A stretch of DNA of 64,000 nt from an uncultured Bacteroidia bacterium (GTDB taxonomy: Bacteria > Bacteroidota > Bacteroidia > Bacteroidales > UBA932): positions 26,104-90,103 of the forward strand of contig CACZHP010000024.1 of the NCBI GenBank assembly GCA_902780935.1, in the 5' to 3' direction. The notes under the pieces were generated by a model that searched no databases, had not been told where the DNA came from, and was given only the letters and a program-made list of their open reading frames with translations. Below are positions 17,686 to 26,141 of the stretch, piece by piece; within the stretch, counting starts at the first letter, position 1; each line of letters opens with the position of its first letter. The position numbers were made by a program, and so were the translations under genes.

Positions 17686-19515
17686 ATGCCCAGTTATCTT
17701 CAAATAGAGAACATCTCAAAATCCTACGGCCCGAAGATCCTCTTCGAGCATATAGGTTTCAATGTCAACGAAGGGGACAAGATTGCCCTGATCGCCCCGA
17801 ACGGCACCGGCAAGACGAGCCTCCTGAGGATCCTTGCCGGGAAGGACAGCTCAGACTCGGGAGGCCGCGTCCTGTTCCTAAAGGACATCCGGATCGCCTT
17901 CCTGGAGCAGGAATATGATTTCGACCCCGACGCCACGGTGTGGGACCAGATCATTTCCGACAGCTCCAAGTGGATGGAACATCTTGATCCTGAGCATGTG
18001 GCGGATTATGAGCAGCGTGTCAGGCAACTGCTCTCATCCTTCGGTCTGGTGGATCCCGGAAGGAGGATGGGGGATCTGTCCGGGGGAGAGGTCAAGCGGG
18101 TTGCCATCATCGTGATGCTCGCCTGCGAGGCGGATTTCTACATCATGGACGAGCCGACCAACCATCTTGACATCGACGCCATTGAGTTCCTGGAGAACTA
18201 CCTCTCCCATGCCCGTTGTACGCTCCTGATGGTCACTCATGACCGCTATTTCCTTGACAGTGTGGCGAATATCGTCATGGAACTGGACAGGGGGCAGGTC
18301 TTCATCTACAAAGGCGACTACGAGAACTATCTTGAGAAACGTCAGGAGCGGATAGACAACTACAATGCGGAGACCGACAAGATCCGGAATATCCTCCGGC
18401 GCGAGCTGGAGTGGATGCATGCCAGCCCGTGTGCCCGCACAGGCAAGGCGAAGTCCCGCAAGAACGCTTTCTATGAGCTCCAGGACAGGGCCTCCCAGGT
18501 TTACAGGACGAATAAGCTCAACCTCGACGAGATTGGACAGGCGACCAGGCTCGGCACAAAGATCATCAATTGCCGGGACCTGGGAATATCCCTTGAGGGG
18601 AAGACCCTTTTCAAGGGTTTCACCTACAATTTCCAGCGTTACGAGAGGGTGGGGATAGTCGGCGGCAACGGAGCCGGCAAGACGACCTTCATCAACCTTC
18701 TGACCGGCAATTTGGGAGCAGGATCTCCTTTCGAGATCTACGGAAGCATCTCCCGGGGCGAGTCCCTGAATATAGGTTACTATCGTCAAGACGGAATGTC
18801 GTTTGATGAGGAACAGACTGTGTTGGAGACGGTTAATGACACTCATCTGCTGGGACGCTTCATGTTTCCGCACGACATGCTCAACAACAAGATCCGCAAA
18901 CTCTCAGGTGGTGAGAAGAGGCGCCTTTACCTTCTCACCATCCTGATGCGCCAGCCGAACCTGCTGGTGATGGACGAGCCGACCAACGACCTGGACATAG
19001 TGACCCTGAATGTCCTGGAGGAATATCTCCGGGAATACAAAGGTACCTTGATCATAGTGTCTCATGACCGTCATTTCCTCGACAGGCTGGTCGAGCATAT
19101 CCTCGTTTTCCAGCCCGACGGGACAATCAAGGACTTCGTCGGCAGTTATAGCCAGTATCGAGAGTCCGAGCGTTCCGCAAGGAAGGCTAAAGTGGCCGAC
19201 GGGGGTGCCACCGGGGCTCCCTGCGCTTCGCGCCCTATCCGGGTAAATGTCCGCCCCGATGACACCTCCGTCGGCTCTCAAAGCCCGGCTAATGGCGAAG
19301 GCAAACCACGTAAGCTGACCTACAAGGAGCAAAGGGAACTGGAGACCTTGGAGAAGGAGATAGAAGCATTGACCGCCGAGAAGGCGGATCTTGAGTCTAA
19401 GCTCCAGGGCGGGCTGACGGATGTCGCCGAACTGCAGAAGGTAAGTGCCCGTTTCTCTGAAGTATCAGAGAAACTTGATGTACTGGAAACCAGGTGGTTG
19501 GAACTTTCTATTTAA
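17686..19515 (+). CDS. ABC-F family ATPase (Uup-like)
   Basis: Soluble protein with two ABC domains and no membrane segments, acting on the ribosome or in DNA/RNA metabolism. First ATPase: Walker A APNGTGKTS (~residue 40), signature LSGGEVKR, Walker B MDEPTNHLD; second: GGNGAGKTT, LSGGEKRR, MDEPTNDLD. The linker of ~80 residues between them and a C-terminal coiled coil (LEKEIEALTAEKADLESKL) suggest the Uup type. Residues 504-530 derive from an 81-bp palindromic DNA insertion (19195-19275) in the region between the second ATPase and the coiled coil. Convergent with trkA, overlapping it by 8 bp. Confidence 0.9.
   Translation: MPSYLQIENISKSYGPKILFEHIGFNVNEGDKIALIAPNGTGKTSLLRILAGKDSSDSGGRVLFLKDIRIAFLEQEYDFDPDATVWDQIISDSSKWMEHLDPEHVADYEQRVRQLLSSFGLVDPGRRMGDLSGGEVKRVAIIVMLACEADFYIMDEPTNHLDIDAIEFLENYLSHARCTLLMVTHDRYFLDSVANIVMELDRGQVFIYKGDYENYLEKRQERIDNYNAETDKIRNILRRELEWMHASPCARTGKAKSRKNAFYELQDRASQVYRTNKLNLDEIGQATRLGTKIINCRDLGISLEGKTLFKGFTYNFQRYERVGIVGGNGAGKTTFINLLTGNLGAGSPFEIYGSISRGESLNIGYYRQDGMSFDEEQTVLETVNDTHLLGRFMFPHDMLNNKIRKLSGGEKRRLYLLTILMRQPNLLVMDEPTNDLDIVTLNVLEEYLREYKGTLIIVSHDRHFLDRLVEHILVFQPDGTIKDFVGSYSQYRESERSARKAKVADGGATGAPCASRPIRVNVRPDDTSVGSQSPANGEGKPRKLTYKEQRELETLEKEIEALTAEKADLESKLQGGLTDVAELQKVSARFSEVSEKLDVLETRWLELSI
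19195..19275. repeat. In-frame palindromic element inside ABC-F gene
   Basis: Two 23-base arms (19195-19217 and 19253-19275) are complementary at 20 of 23 positions around a 35-base centre. The 81 bp equal exactly 27 codons, begin on a codon boundary and encode a Gly/Pro/Arg-rich stretch without family conservation, between the second ATPase domain and the C-terminal coiled coil. Confidence 0.75.
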
Positions 19516-20866
19516 AGAATCTATCTACGTCCTTCACGGCATGTGGCAGGGCGAACACGACGACCCTGTCGTAAGGCTCGATCCGGGTTGTGCCGACTGC
19601 TATCAGCGACTCGCTGCCCCGGATGACTCCTCCGATGACCGAGTCCTTCGGGAACGTGAGGTCTTTGAGCTGACCCTTCGTTATGGCGCTGCCGGCCGGG
19701 ACTGTGAACTCCAGTATCTCCGCATCTGTCCCGCTCATGTATTTCACGAGGCGGGCCTTTCCGCTCAGGGTGAACTTGAACAGCCTTCCAGCCGTGATGA
19801 GTTTCTTGTTGATGACGGAATCCACACCCATTTCCTCGGCGAGGTGGATATATTCGATGTTCTCGACCTCGGCGATGGTCCTCTCGATCCCGAACTTCTT
19901 GGCCGAGACGCATGCCAGCACGTTAGCCTCATCCTTGCCGGTCAGGGCCAGGAAGGCGTCGAAGTCCTTGACACCCTCCTCGACGAGGAGCTCAGAGTTG
20001 CGGCCGTCACCGACGACGACGATGACGTTGTCGGGAAGCTTCTCGGAAAGGTACATCGCCCTTTCCCTGTCCTTCTCGAGGATCTTTACCATGCTGATCT
20101 TCCTGCTGAGCTGCTCGGCGGCCAGCTCGGCGATCTTGGAGCCTCCCAGGATCAGCACCTTGTCCGTCTCCACGTTGCTCTTTCCGAGGAACTTCATCAG
20201 GAAACGCATCCCCTCGCGGGTGGCGATGATGAACACCAGATCGTGGTATAGAAGTTTCGTGTCGAACTTCGGCATTATGGTCTTGCCGTTTCTGGAAATG
20301 GCGATCACACGGAACTGGAGCTCGTCCTTGGAGGCGATGGCGGCGAACTCGGCTATTTTCATATCCAGCAGGGGAGAGTCCTCCTCAAGCTTGAACACTT
20401 CCACCTGGAGCTTTCCCCTCGCGAAATCCATCGAGTCGGATGATGAGGAATGCTTCAGCAGCTCGAAGATCTCGTCAGCGGCCAGTTTCTCCGGGCAGAA
20501 CATGAGTTCTATTCCCATCTGCTTGAACAAGAGCTTGTTTTCAGGCGAGAGGAAATCAGGGTCGTCTATCCTGGCGGTCACTTTCTTGGCTCCCAGGTTC
20601 TTTGCCAGCAGGGCGCTCACGATATTGACATCCTGAGGCACGAACGGCACGACGGATATGAACAGATCGGCATCCTGGACCTGCGCCTCCCGCAAGATGT
20701 GAAGGGATGAGGGCTGGCCTTCGATGGCGATCACGTCCGCTATGGAGGTGATGTTATGGAGCCTCTGGGGGTTGTCGTCGATTATCGTGATGTCGTTTGC
20801 CTCCTTGCTCAGCATCTTCGCGAGGTGGGACCCGATCTCGCCGGCTCCTTGGATGACGATCTTCAT
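19508..20866 (-). CDS. trkA: Trk system potassium uptake protein TrkA
   Basis: Cytoplasmic gating subunit of a Trk/Ktr potassium transporter. Duplicated RCK architecture is visible: MKIVIQGAGEIGSHLAKMLS (NAD-binding GxGxxG, residues 6-11), a first TrkA-C domain (~140-215), a second Rossmann unit starting DKVLILGGSKIAELAAEQLS (~230) and a second TrkA-C domain at the end. 452 aa is normal. Its ATG overlaps the stop of the upstream glycosyltransferase by 4 bp, so translation is coupled. The membrane partner TrkH is not in this window. Confidence 0.93.
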   Translation of the reverse strand: MKIVIQGAGEIGSHLAKMLSKEANDITIIDDNPQRLHNITSIADVIAIEGQPSSLHILREAQVQDADLFISVVPFVPQDVNIVSALLAKNLGAKKVTARIDDPDFLSPENKLLFKQMGIELMFCPEKLAADEIFELLKHSSSSDSMDFARGKLQVEVFKLEEDSPLLDMKIAEFAAIASKDELQFRVIAISRNGKTIMPKFDTKLLYHDLVFIIATREGMRFLMKFLGKSNVETDKVLILGGSKIAELAAEQLSRKISMVKILEKDRERAMYLSEKLPDNVIVVVGDGRNSELLVEEGVKDFDAFLALTGKDEANVLACVSAKKFGIERTIAEVENIEYIHLAEEMGVDSVINKKLITAGRLFKFTLSGKARLVKYMSGTDAEILEFTVPAGSAITKGQLKDLTFPKDSVIGGVIRGSESLIAVGTTRIEPYDRVVVFALPHAVKDVDRFFK

Positions 20867-21969
20867 ATTCGTTTTCTTAAATATTCAAATATACCATTTC
20901 CTTTTATCATTGCCAAAGGAATGATCCAACGGGGGAACAGGACCGGTGGTTCCACCCCTTTGTGGGAGGAAAGGAAGCCGACGAGTTCCTCCTCGGTCAC
21001 CTTGGAGGAGAGTCTGGCGGCCTCGAAATGGGCGTCGCGGACAGCCTTGAACAGCTTTGGTTTTCCGGTGAAGAGGTACACGAGTGAGGACAATACGTCC
21101 AATCGGCCTCTGAAGAGGATAAGCTTCCTGGCTTCGCGCGACCCTTTCCTGGCCGCCAGATCGGCCGGTGAGCTGGCGGCTTCCCTGAGGGCATAGGTCT
21201 TCGCGAGGTTGTTCTGAAGCATCAGGAGATTGTTGCGATAGTTGAGCTTGAGTTTCCAGGGGGATTCGTTCGGCAGGGTGCCGCCGCCGACATGATAGAC
21301 GACGGACTGGGGGACGACCCATATCGACTTTCCTTCGAGCTGGAGTCTCCAGCACAGGTCGATCTCCTCCATGTGGGCGAAGAACCTCTCGTCAAGACCT
21401 CCCATTCTCTCATATTCCCTGGCCCGGACCATCAGGCAGGCACCAGTGGCCCAGAAGACCTTGGCGGGCGTGTCGTACTGCCCAGAGTCTTTTTCCAGGC
21501 GCTTAAGAACCCTTCCCCGGCAGAATGGATAGCCAAATCTGTCGATAAGGCCTCCGGCGGCCCCGGCGTACTCGAAGCTCTCCTTGTCCTGCCAGGAGTG
21601 GAGCTTCGGGGCGCAGGCGGCGCAGTCAGGATGGGTGTCCATCCAGCTTATGAGGGGTTCCAGCCAGCCTTGCGGGACTTCGATGTCGGAGTTGATAAGG
21701 ACGAAATATTCCAGGTCGCCTGCCTCCGGCATCTCAGTAAGAGCCTTGAAAGCGCGGTTGTACCCTCCGGTGAACCCGTAGTTTTTCTCGAAGGGTAATG
21801 TCTTGATATTCGGGAACTTCTCATTGACCATCCGGACGGACCCATCAGTCGAGCCGTTATCGGCCACGACCACCTCGGCCCCCTCCGGCATCGAAGCCGA
21901 CAGGCCCGGAAGGAACCTCTCCAGGAACTCCTTCGTATTCCAGTTGAGTATGACTACCGCGGTTCTCAT
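20863..21969 (-). CDS. Glycosyltransferase family 2 (rhamnosyltransferase-like)
   Basis: GT-A enzyme of the WcaA/RfbF type. MRTAVVILNWNTKEFLERFL at the N-terminus, VVVADNGSTDGSV at residues ~33-45, NYGFTGGYNRAF and LINSDIEVPQGWL with the metal-binding Asp are standard. A later GGLDERFFAHMEEIDLCWR segment is the acceptor/catalytic-base signature of this subgroup. 368 aa. It is the first gene of a two-gene unit with trkA, an association with no obvious functional meaning. Substrate unknown. Confidence 0.88.
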   Translation of the reverse strand: MRTAVVILNWNTKEFLERFLPGLSASMPEGAEVVVADNGSTDGSVRMVNEKFPNIKTLPFEKNYGFTGGYNRAFKALTEMPEAGDLEYFVLINSDIEVPQGWLEPLISWMDTHPDCAACAPKLHSWQDKESFEYAGAAGGLIDRFGYPFCRGRVLKRLEKDSGQYDTPAKVFWATGACLMVRAREYERMGGLDERFFAHMEEIDLCWRLQLEGKSIWVVPQSVVYHVGGGTLPNESPWKLKLNYRNNLLMLQNNLAKTYALREAASSPADLAARKGSREARKLILFRGRLDVLSSLVYLFTGKPKLFKAVRDAHFEAARLSSKVTEEELVGFLSSHKGVEPPVLFPRWIIPLAMIKGNGIFEYLRKRI

Positions 21970-22040
21970 CTTACGCGAAAATAAGAAAAAAACTTTCTTC
22001 TATTCAGAATAATGACTAACTTGTGGACAAAACGATAGCT

Positions 22041-24136
22041 ATGAGCAAAAGAATCCTGTCCTTTCTGGCTTGCTTGATCATATTGTATTCTTCATTATAT
22101 GGTCAGGACGTCCGTTCACTTTCCTGGTCGTACAAGCCTTATCCTGACGTCGAGACACCTTGGACTAAGGCTCCCGCAGGCTACAAACCTGTCTATCTTG
22201 CCAATTTCGCGAGGCATGGGAGCCGTTACCTTATCTCCGGCGACACCTACACCAAGCCTTTGGAGGTCCTTGAGGCCGCCGGCAGGGCAGGATCTTTAAC
22301 CGAGACTGGCAAAGCCTTGCTGGAATTGGCATGCTTCTTCCGAGAGGCGGACGCGAGCATCGGCATATCATGGAGAGAACTATAGCCAGATATCCCGAAA
22401 TCTTCTCGGGAAATGATTGTAAGATAGATGTTTACACATCCACGATCCAGAGATGTATCATGAGTATGGCGTATAGTCTTGACGCTATCACGGCAAAGAA
22501 TCCAAAGGTCAGGTACGACCGCCATTGCGGCACGAAGATCCAAGCCGAGGTTTTCAATTCATATCCTGTCTCGGCTGCCTCCCATGAATACGGCCGGATT
22601 CTAAGCGACAAGCTTATTGATGAGGAAGCCGGCGAGGCCTTGATCGACAAGATATTCACTTACAGAGGGGCGGACAAGAATAAGTATCTTGATCCGGTGA
22701 CTCGGAAACGGATGGTGAGATGGCTTTGGGAGCTCACTATCGACAACGCCCTTAATGACGAATTGGGGGTTGACCTCTACAAGTATTTTACTTACAATGA
22801 TTTCTATAGCACATGGAAGTCGAATAACCTAAGGGAGTATTTCTCCATAGGTCCATCCGAAGAATATGGTGAGATCGTCCGCAATGAGGCTTCTGTGATT
22901 TTGAGGCACATGATAGAACACGCTGACAGAGCTCTTGCGGGAGGAGAGTACAAGGCGACGCTGAGGTATGGCCACGACACGCAGATCGCTCCGCTGGCGG
23001 TTGAGATGGACATCGAGGGCTGTTGCTCTCCCGTCGCTGATTTGGACAATCTCGCTTCACATTGGATGTTGGAGAACGCCTGTCCCATGGGAGCCAATAT
23101 CCAGATGGTGTTTTTCAAGAAAAAGGGTTCCAAAGACATACTGGTCAAGGTCCTTCTCAATGAGAACGAATGCCGGATAGCCGGAGTGAAGGCGGACAGA
23201 TGGCCCTTCTACAATTGGTCCGACCTTCGGGCTCATTACATGGAGTCCATAGAGAAAGGTCCTGATTTCAACAGGGGAGGATGGCAGGTTGAGAAAGTCC
23301 AGGATGGCCTTGTGTACAAGCGCTATAGCGGTGTCGAACCTATCTCCGGAGTCCATCAGCTTGTGTATGCGGTGGATGTGGATATGAACAATCCCCGCTA
23401 CTCTCTCAAATTCGGTATCGAGGAAGGCCGGATGGCTACCTCTGACGCTTTCAGGAAAGCGGGAGCTGTAGCCACGATCAACGCCACTTATGAGAGAGTG
23501 TCGTCGTTTATCAAGGTGGATGGAAAAACCTACAACAACATTGACAGTGATGTCGTTCCGGTCAACGGGACTCCCGCGCAGTGGAAGACCGACTGCTCGA
23601 TCAGCACCGACGGCAGGAATGTGAAGATTGAGTACACTGGCAAGGACATGACGATTGAGGAGCGCAGGGAGGCTTTCTCAAATCTCAGTTATCCGAATAT
23701 TTTCGGATGCTCACCGATGCTCATAGACGGGTATATCCCGGTCGGCAAGTATTTCGCTGCCACAAGTCTCTCAGACGAGCAAGTCGGCAAACTCAATTAT
23801 GAGGATCCTCTACGTCACCAGGGCGTGCGCCATCCCAGGACAGCTGTCGCGACGACAGAAGATAATCACCTCATCTTGATAGTCGTGGACGGACGCCGCC
23901 CAGGAATAGCTGAGGGAATGAACGCGTTTGAGCTTACTTCCTTTATAGAGAATCACTTCCATCCCCAGCAGGCTATGAATCTGGATGGAGGTGGATCTAC
24001 CACGATGTGTGTTAAGGGTCAAGGATCGCGGGAGACAAATGTGGTGAATTATCCTTCCGGGTCAAATACTTTCAAGCATGACAAAGAGAGGAAGGTCGTG
24101 ACCCACATCCATGTCTTGGACAACGCCGGCAATTAG
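22041..24136 (+). pseudogene. Histidine phosphatase fused to phosphodiester glycosidase (NAGPA), frameshifted
   Basis: Two overlapping frames make one gene. Frame A (22041-22385) has a signal peptide (SKRILSFLACLIILYSSLYG) and the phosphatase RHGSRY motif. Frame B (from ~22331 to 24136) resumes with LLPRGGREHRHIMERTIARY and holds the catalytic HD in YGHDTQ. Its last ~290 residues are a phosphodiester glycosidase domain, with RHPRTAVAT, IVVDGRRPG and MNLDGGGSTTM. In relatives, roughly 15 residues separate GKALLE from the PRGGREHR region, but here only ~10 bases do, so a deletion that also shifts the frame is likely at ~22324-22334. The parts would act in the periplasm on phosphate esters or phosphodiesters. 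It may be a true pseudogene or an assembly error. Confidence 0.8.
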
Positions 24137-24180
24137 TTTTTCCCACATAATTAATCCTATTTTCGTGGATTACAAGTAGC

Positions 24181-24714
24181 TTATTCGGCGTCTTTGTGGC
24201 AGTCGCCGTGGTGGCAGCAGTCGCCGTCGCCATGGTGCTTGCAGGGGTGTCCCTTCTGGAGTTCCTTCTCGGTCGCGTCGCGGACGGCGATAACCTTACC
24301 GGAGAAGTTGAGGGTCTTTCCAGCCATCGGGTGGTTGAAGTTCATGGTGACTTTGCTGTCGGTGACCTCGTGGACTATGCCATTTACCACCTGACCCGCG
24401 TCATTCATCATAGGAATCATCTTTCCGACAACCAGGAGGTCGTCCCTGACTTTTCCGTCAATCATGAAGGCCTCCTTCGGGAGAGCGACAAGCATCCTCT
24501 CATCGAAGGTGCCGTAGCCCTCCTCGGGAGTCAGGGTGAAGGCGAATTCCTCGCCGGGCTCTTTGCCCTCGACCTCGCTCTCGAACTTGGGGAGAAGCAT
24601 TCCGGTACCATGGATGTAATCAAGGGGACGTGTCTCGTCGGCCTTGTCAGCCAGGGCTCCGTCCACGATCAGCTCGTAGGTCAGGCTGACAACTTTGTTC
24701 TTTTCTGCTTTCAT
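24181..24714 (-). CDS. slyD: FKBP-type peptidyl-prolyl isomerase, SlyD-like
   Basis: Prolyl isomerase/chaperone of the SlyD group. The FKBP half-domain shows VVSLTYELIVDG, the GTGMLLPKFESEVEGKEPGE segment, FTLTPEEGYGTFDE, then the inserted-flap region and TMNFNHPMAGKTLNFSGKV. The C-terminus is His/Cys-rich (PCKHHGDGDCCHHGDCHKD), the metal-binding tail that in SlyD binds nickel or zinc. Length 177 aa and no signal peptide indicate the cytoplasm. Single gene with a dispersed repeat between it and pmbA. Confidence 0.92.
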   Translation of the reverse strand: MKAEKNKVVSLTYELIVDGALADKADETRPLDYIHGTGMLLPKFESEVEGKEPGEEFAFTLTPEEGYGTFDERMLVALPKEAFMIDGKVRDDLLVVGKMIPMMNDAGQVVNGIVHEVTDSKVTMNFNHPMAGKTLNFSGKVIAVRDATEKELQKGHPCKHHGDGDCCHHGDCHKDAE

Positions 24715-24738
24715 AAAATATTTATCTCAGTATTAATA

Positions 24739-24763
24739 GATTCTTCGCTTCGCTCAGAATGAC
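24739..24763. repeat. Dispersed intergenic repeat, complete copy
   Basis: GATTCTTCGCTTCGCTCAGA followed by ATGAC lies between pmbA and slyD. It is a near-palindromic unit (TTCGCTTCG core) also present, in either orientation, at 13237, 35347, 59150, 60318 and 61367. Confidence 0.8.
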
Positions 24764-24768
24764 ATTCC

Positions 24769-26139
24769 TCAGGCACTGAAGTCAACGTCCTTGAAGACTA
24801 AGGTCGGGATGACCTTCGACTTGCAGGTGCGGGCGTCATCTCCGGCGGCAAGCAGGTTGTTCCACAGGGTCAGCAGGTTGCCCGTGATGAGGGTTTCCCT
24901 GACCGGATGGACAATCTTTCCGTCCTTGAACAAAAACCCTTCCACACCGAAAGAAAAATCGCCGGTGGCGGAGTTGCTGTTGCCTCCGTTGAACCCTGTG
25001 ACAAGGATCCCGTCGCCAGCGAGAGCCATTAGCGCGTCCCTGTCCATCCTCGAAGGCTTGTCCATGCCAGGCGCCACGCATGGCTCCAGGACAGGACGGA
25101 TGACATCCTCAATGGTGGGAGCTATCCCCATCTTCCTGGACATGTAGGTGTTGACGAAATATTCCTTGACGACCCCGTTCTGGATGACGGGGGTCTCCCT
25201 CGCCGCCACTCCTTCGGAGTCAAATAGTTTCGAACCGGGTTGCCCTATTGCCAAAGGCATGTCCTTCAGGGTCATCCATTCGGGAAAAACTTTCTTGCCG
25301 AGGGTGTCCAGAAGGAAGGAGTTCTTCTGCTGCAGGGCGAAGGCTCCCAGGGCGGAGGTGAGGGGAGTGACCAGCCTAGAGGAATTCTCGCTGTCGAGGA
25401 CCATGGTATATTTCCCGGAAGGAATCTTCTTTGGGCCGATCTGCGCCATGGCCCTTTGATAAGCGGTCTCGGAGCAGGTCGCGATCTGAAGGTCTTCCAA
25501 CTTTGGCTTGGAGTCCCACCAATAGCCGCTGTAGCGGTTGCCGTCAGCGTCTTTGACTGTCGATTCGACGCCGTATTCAAAGGAGGTCTCGGTGTGGCGG
25601 CAGCAAAGGCCGTTAGAGTCCAGGGTCAAAGTGTCGTAAATGGAGTCTGAATACTCTCCCTCCTCGGAGATCAGTCCTTCGCCCTTATGTCTCTCGAACA
25701 CAGAAGCATCCATCGCCATCTTCAGCCTCTCTGAAGATGTCAGGGAAGGGTAGGAGGGATCATACAGCCCAAGTTCCTTTCCGGTCTTGGCGTCCTTGGC
25801 GGTCCTTTCCGGGTCTGGGAGATCCCTGCAGGGATCCTCGGCGAGCATTCTGACGGTGGCGATAGATTTGGCCAGGAAGTCATCCAACTCGCTTTCGACC
25901 AATCGGTTCGTGGAAAAAGAACCGTATTTCCCATCAGCGAAAAGGCAGACACTCATCGAACGGTCCAGGCAGTGGCTCACCTTGTCCAGCACGCCGTCGA
26001 GGGTCCCGAACAGTTCCATGAGGCTCTTGTTCAGAGTCACCCTGACCTTGGACGCTCCAAGGGCAAGCGCTTTCTCGACACATTTGTCAGCTATCCTTAT
26101 CTCCTCAGCCGACAACATTCCGGTTATATTCTCTTCCAT
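24769..26139 (-). CDS. pmbA: TldE/PmbA-like metalloprotease partner subunit
   Basis: 456-aa member of the TldD/PmbA family, the non-catalytic TldE-type half of a heterodimeric protease that degrades unfolded or modified peptides. The conserved C-terminal region (GNSNSATGDFSFGVEGFLF, with VRETLITGNLLTLWNNL) is intact and no HExxxH motif is present, consistent with the E subunit. The start at 26139 (MEENITGML) is chosen because it lies just after the tldD stop at 26142; an upstream extension to 26229 would overlap tldD by about 90 bp. Forms a two-gene operon with tldD. Confidence 0.88.
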   Translation of the reverse strand: MEENITGMLSAEEIRIADKCVEKALALGASKVRVTLNKSLMELFGTLDGVLDKVSHCLDRSMSVCLFADGKYGSFSTNRLVESELDDFLAKSIATVRMLAEDPCRDLPDPERTAKDAKTGKELGLYDPSYPSLTSSERLKMAMDASVFERHKGEGLISEEGEYSDSIYDTLTLDSNGLCCRHTETSFEYGVESTVKDADGNRYSGYWWDSKPKLEDLQIATCSETAYQRAMAQIGPKKIPSGKYTMVLDSENSSRLVTPLTSALGAFALQQKNSFLLDTLGKKVFPEWMTLKDMPLAIGQPGSKLFDSEGVAARETPVIQNGVVKEYFVNTYMSRKMGIAPTIEDVIRPVLEPCVAPGMDKPSRMDRDALMALAGDGILVTGFNGGNSNSATGDFSFGVEGFLFKDGKIVHPVRETLITGNLLTLWNNLLAAGDDARTCKSKVIPTLVFKDVDFSA

Positions 26140-26141
26140 AC

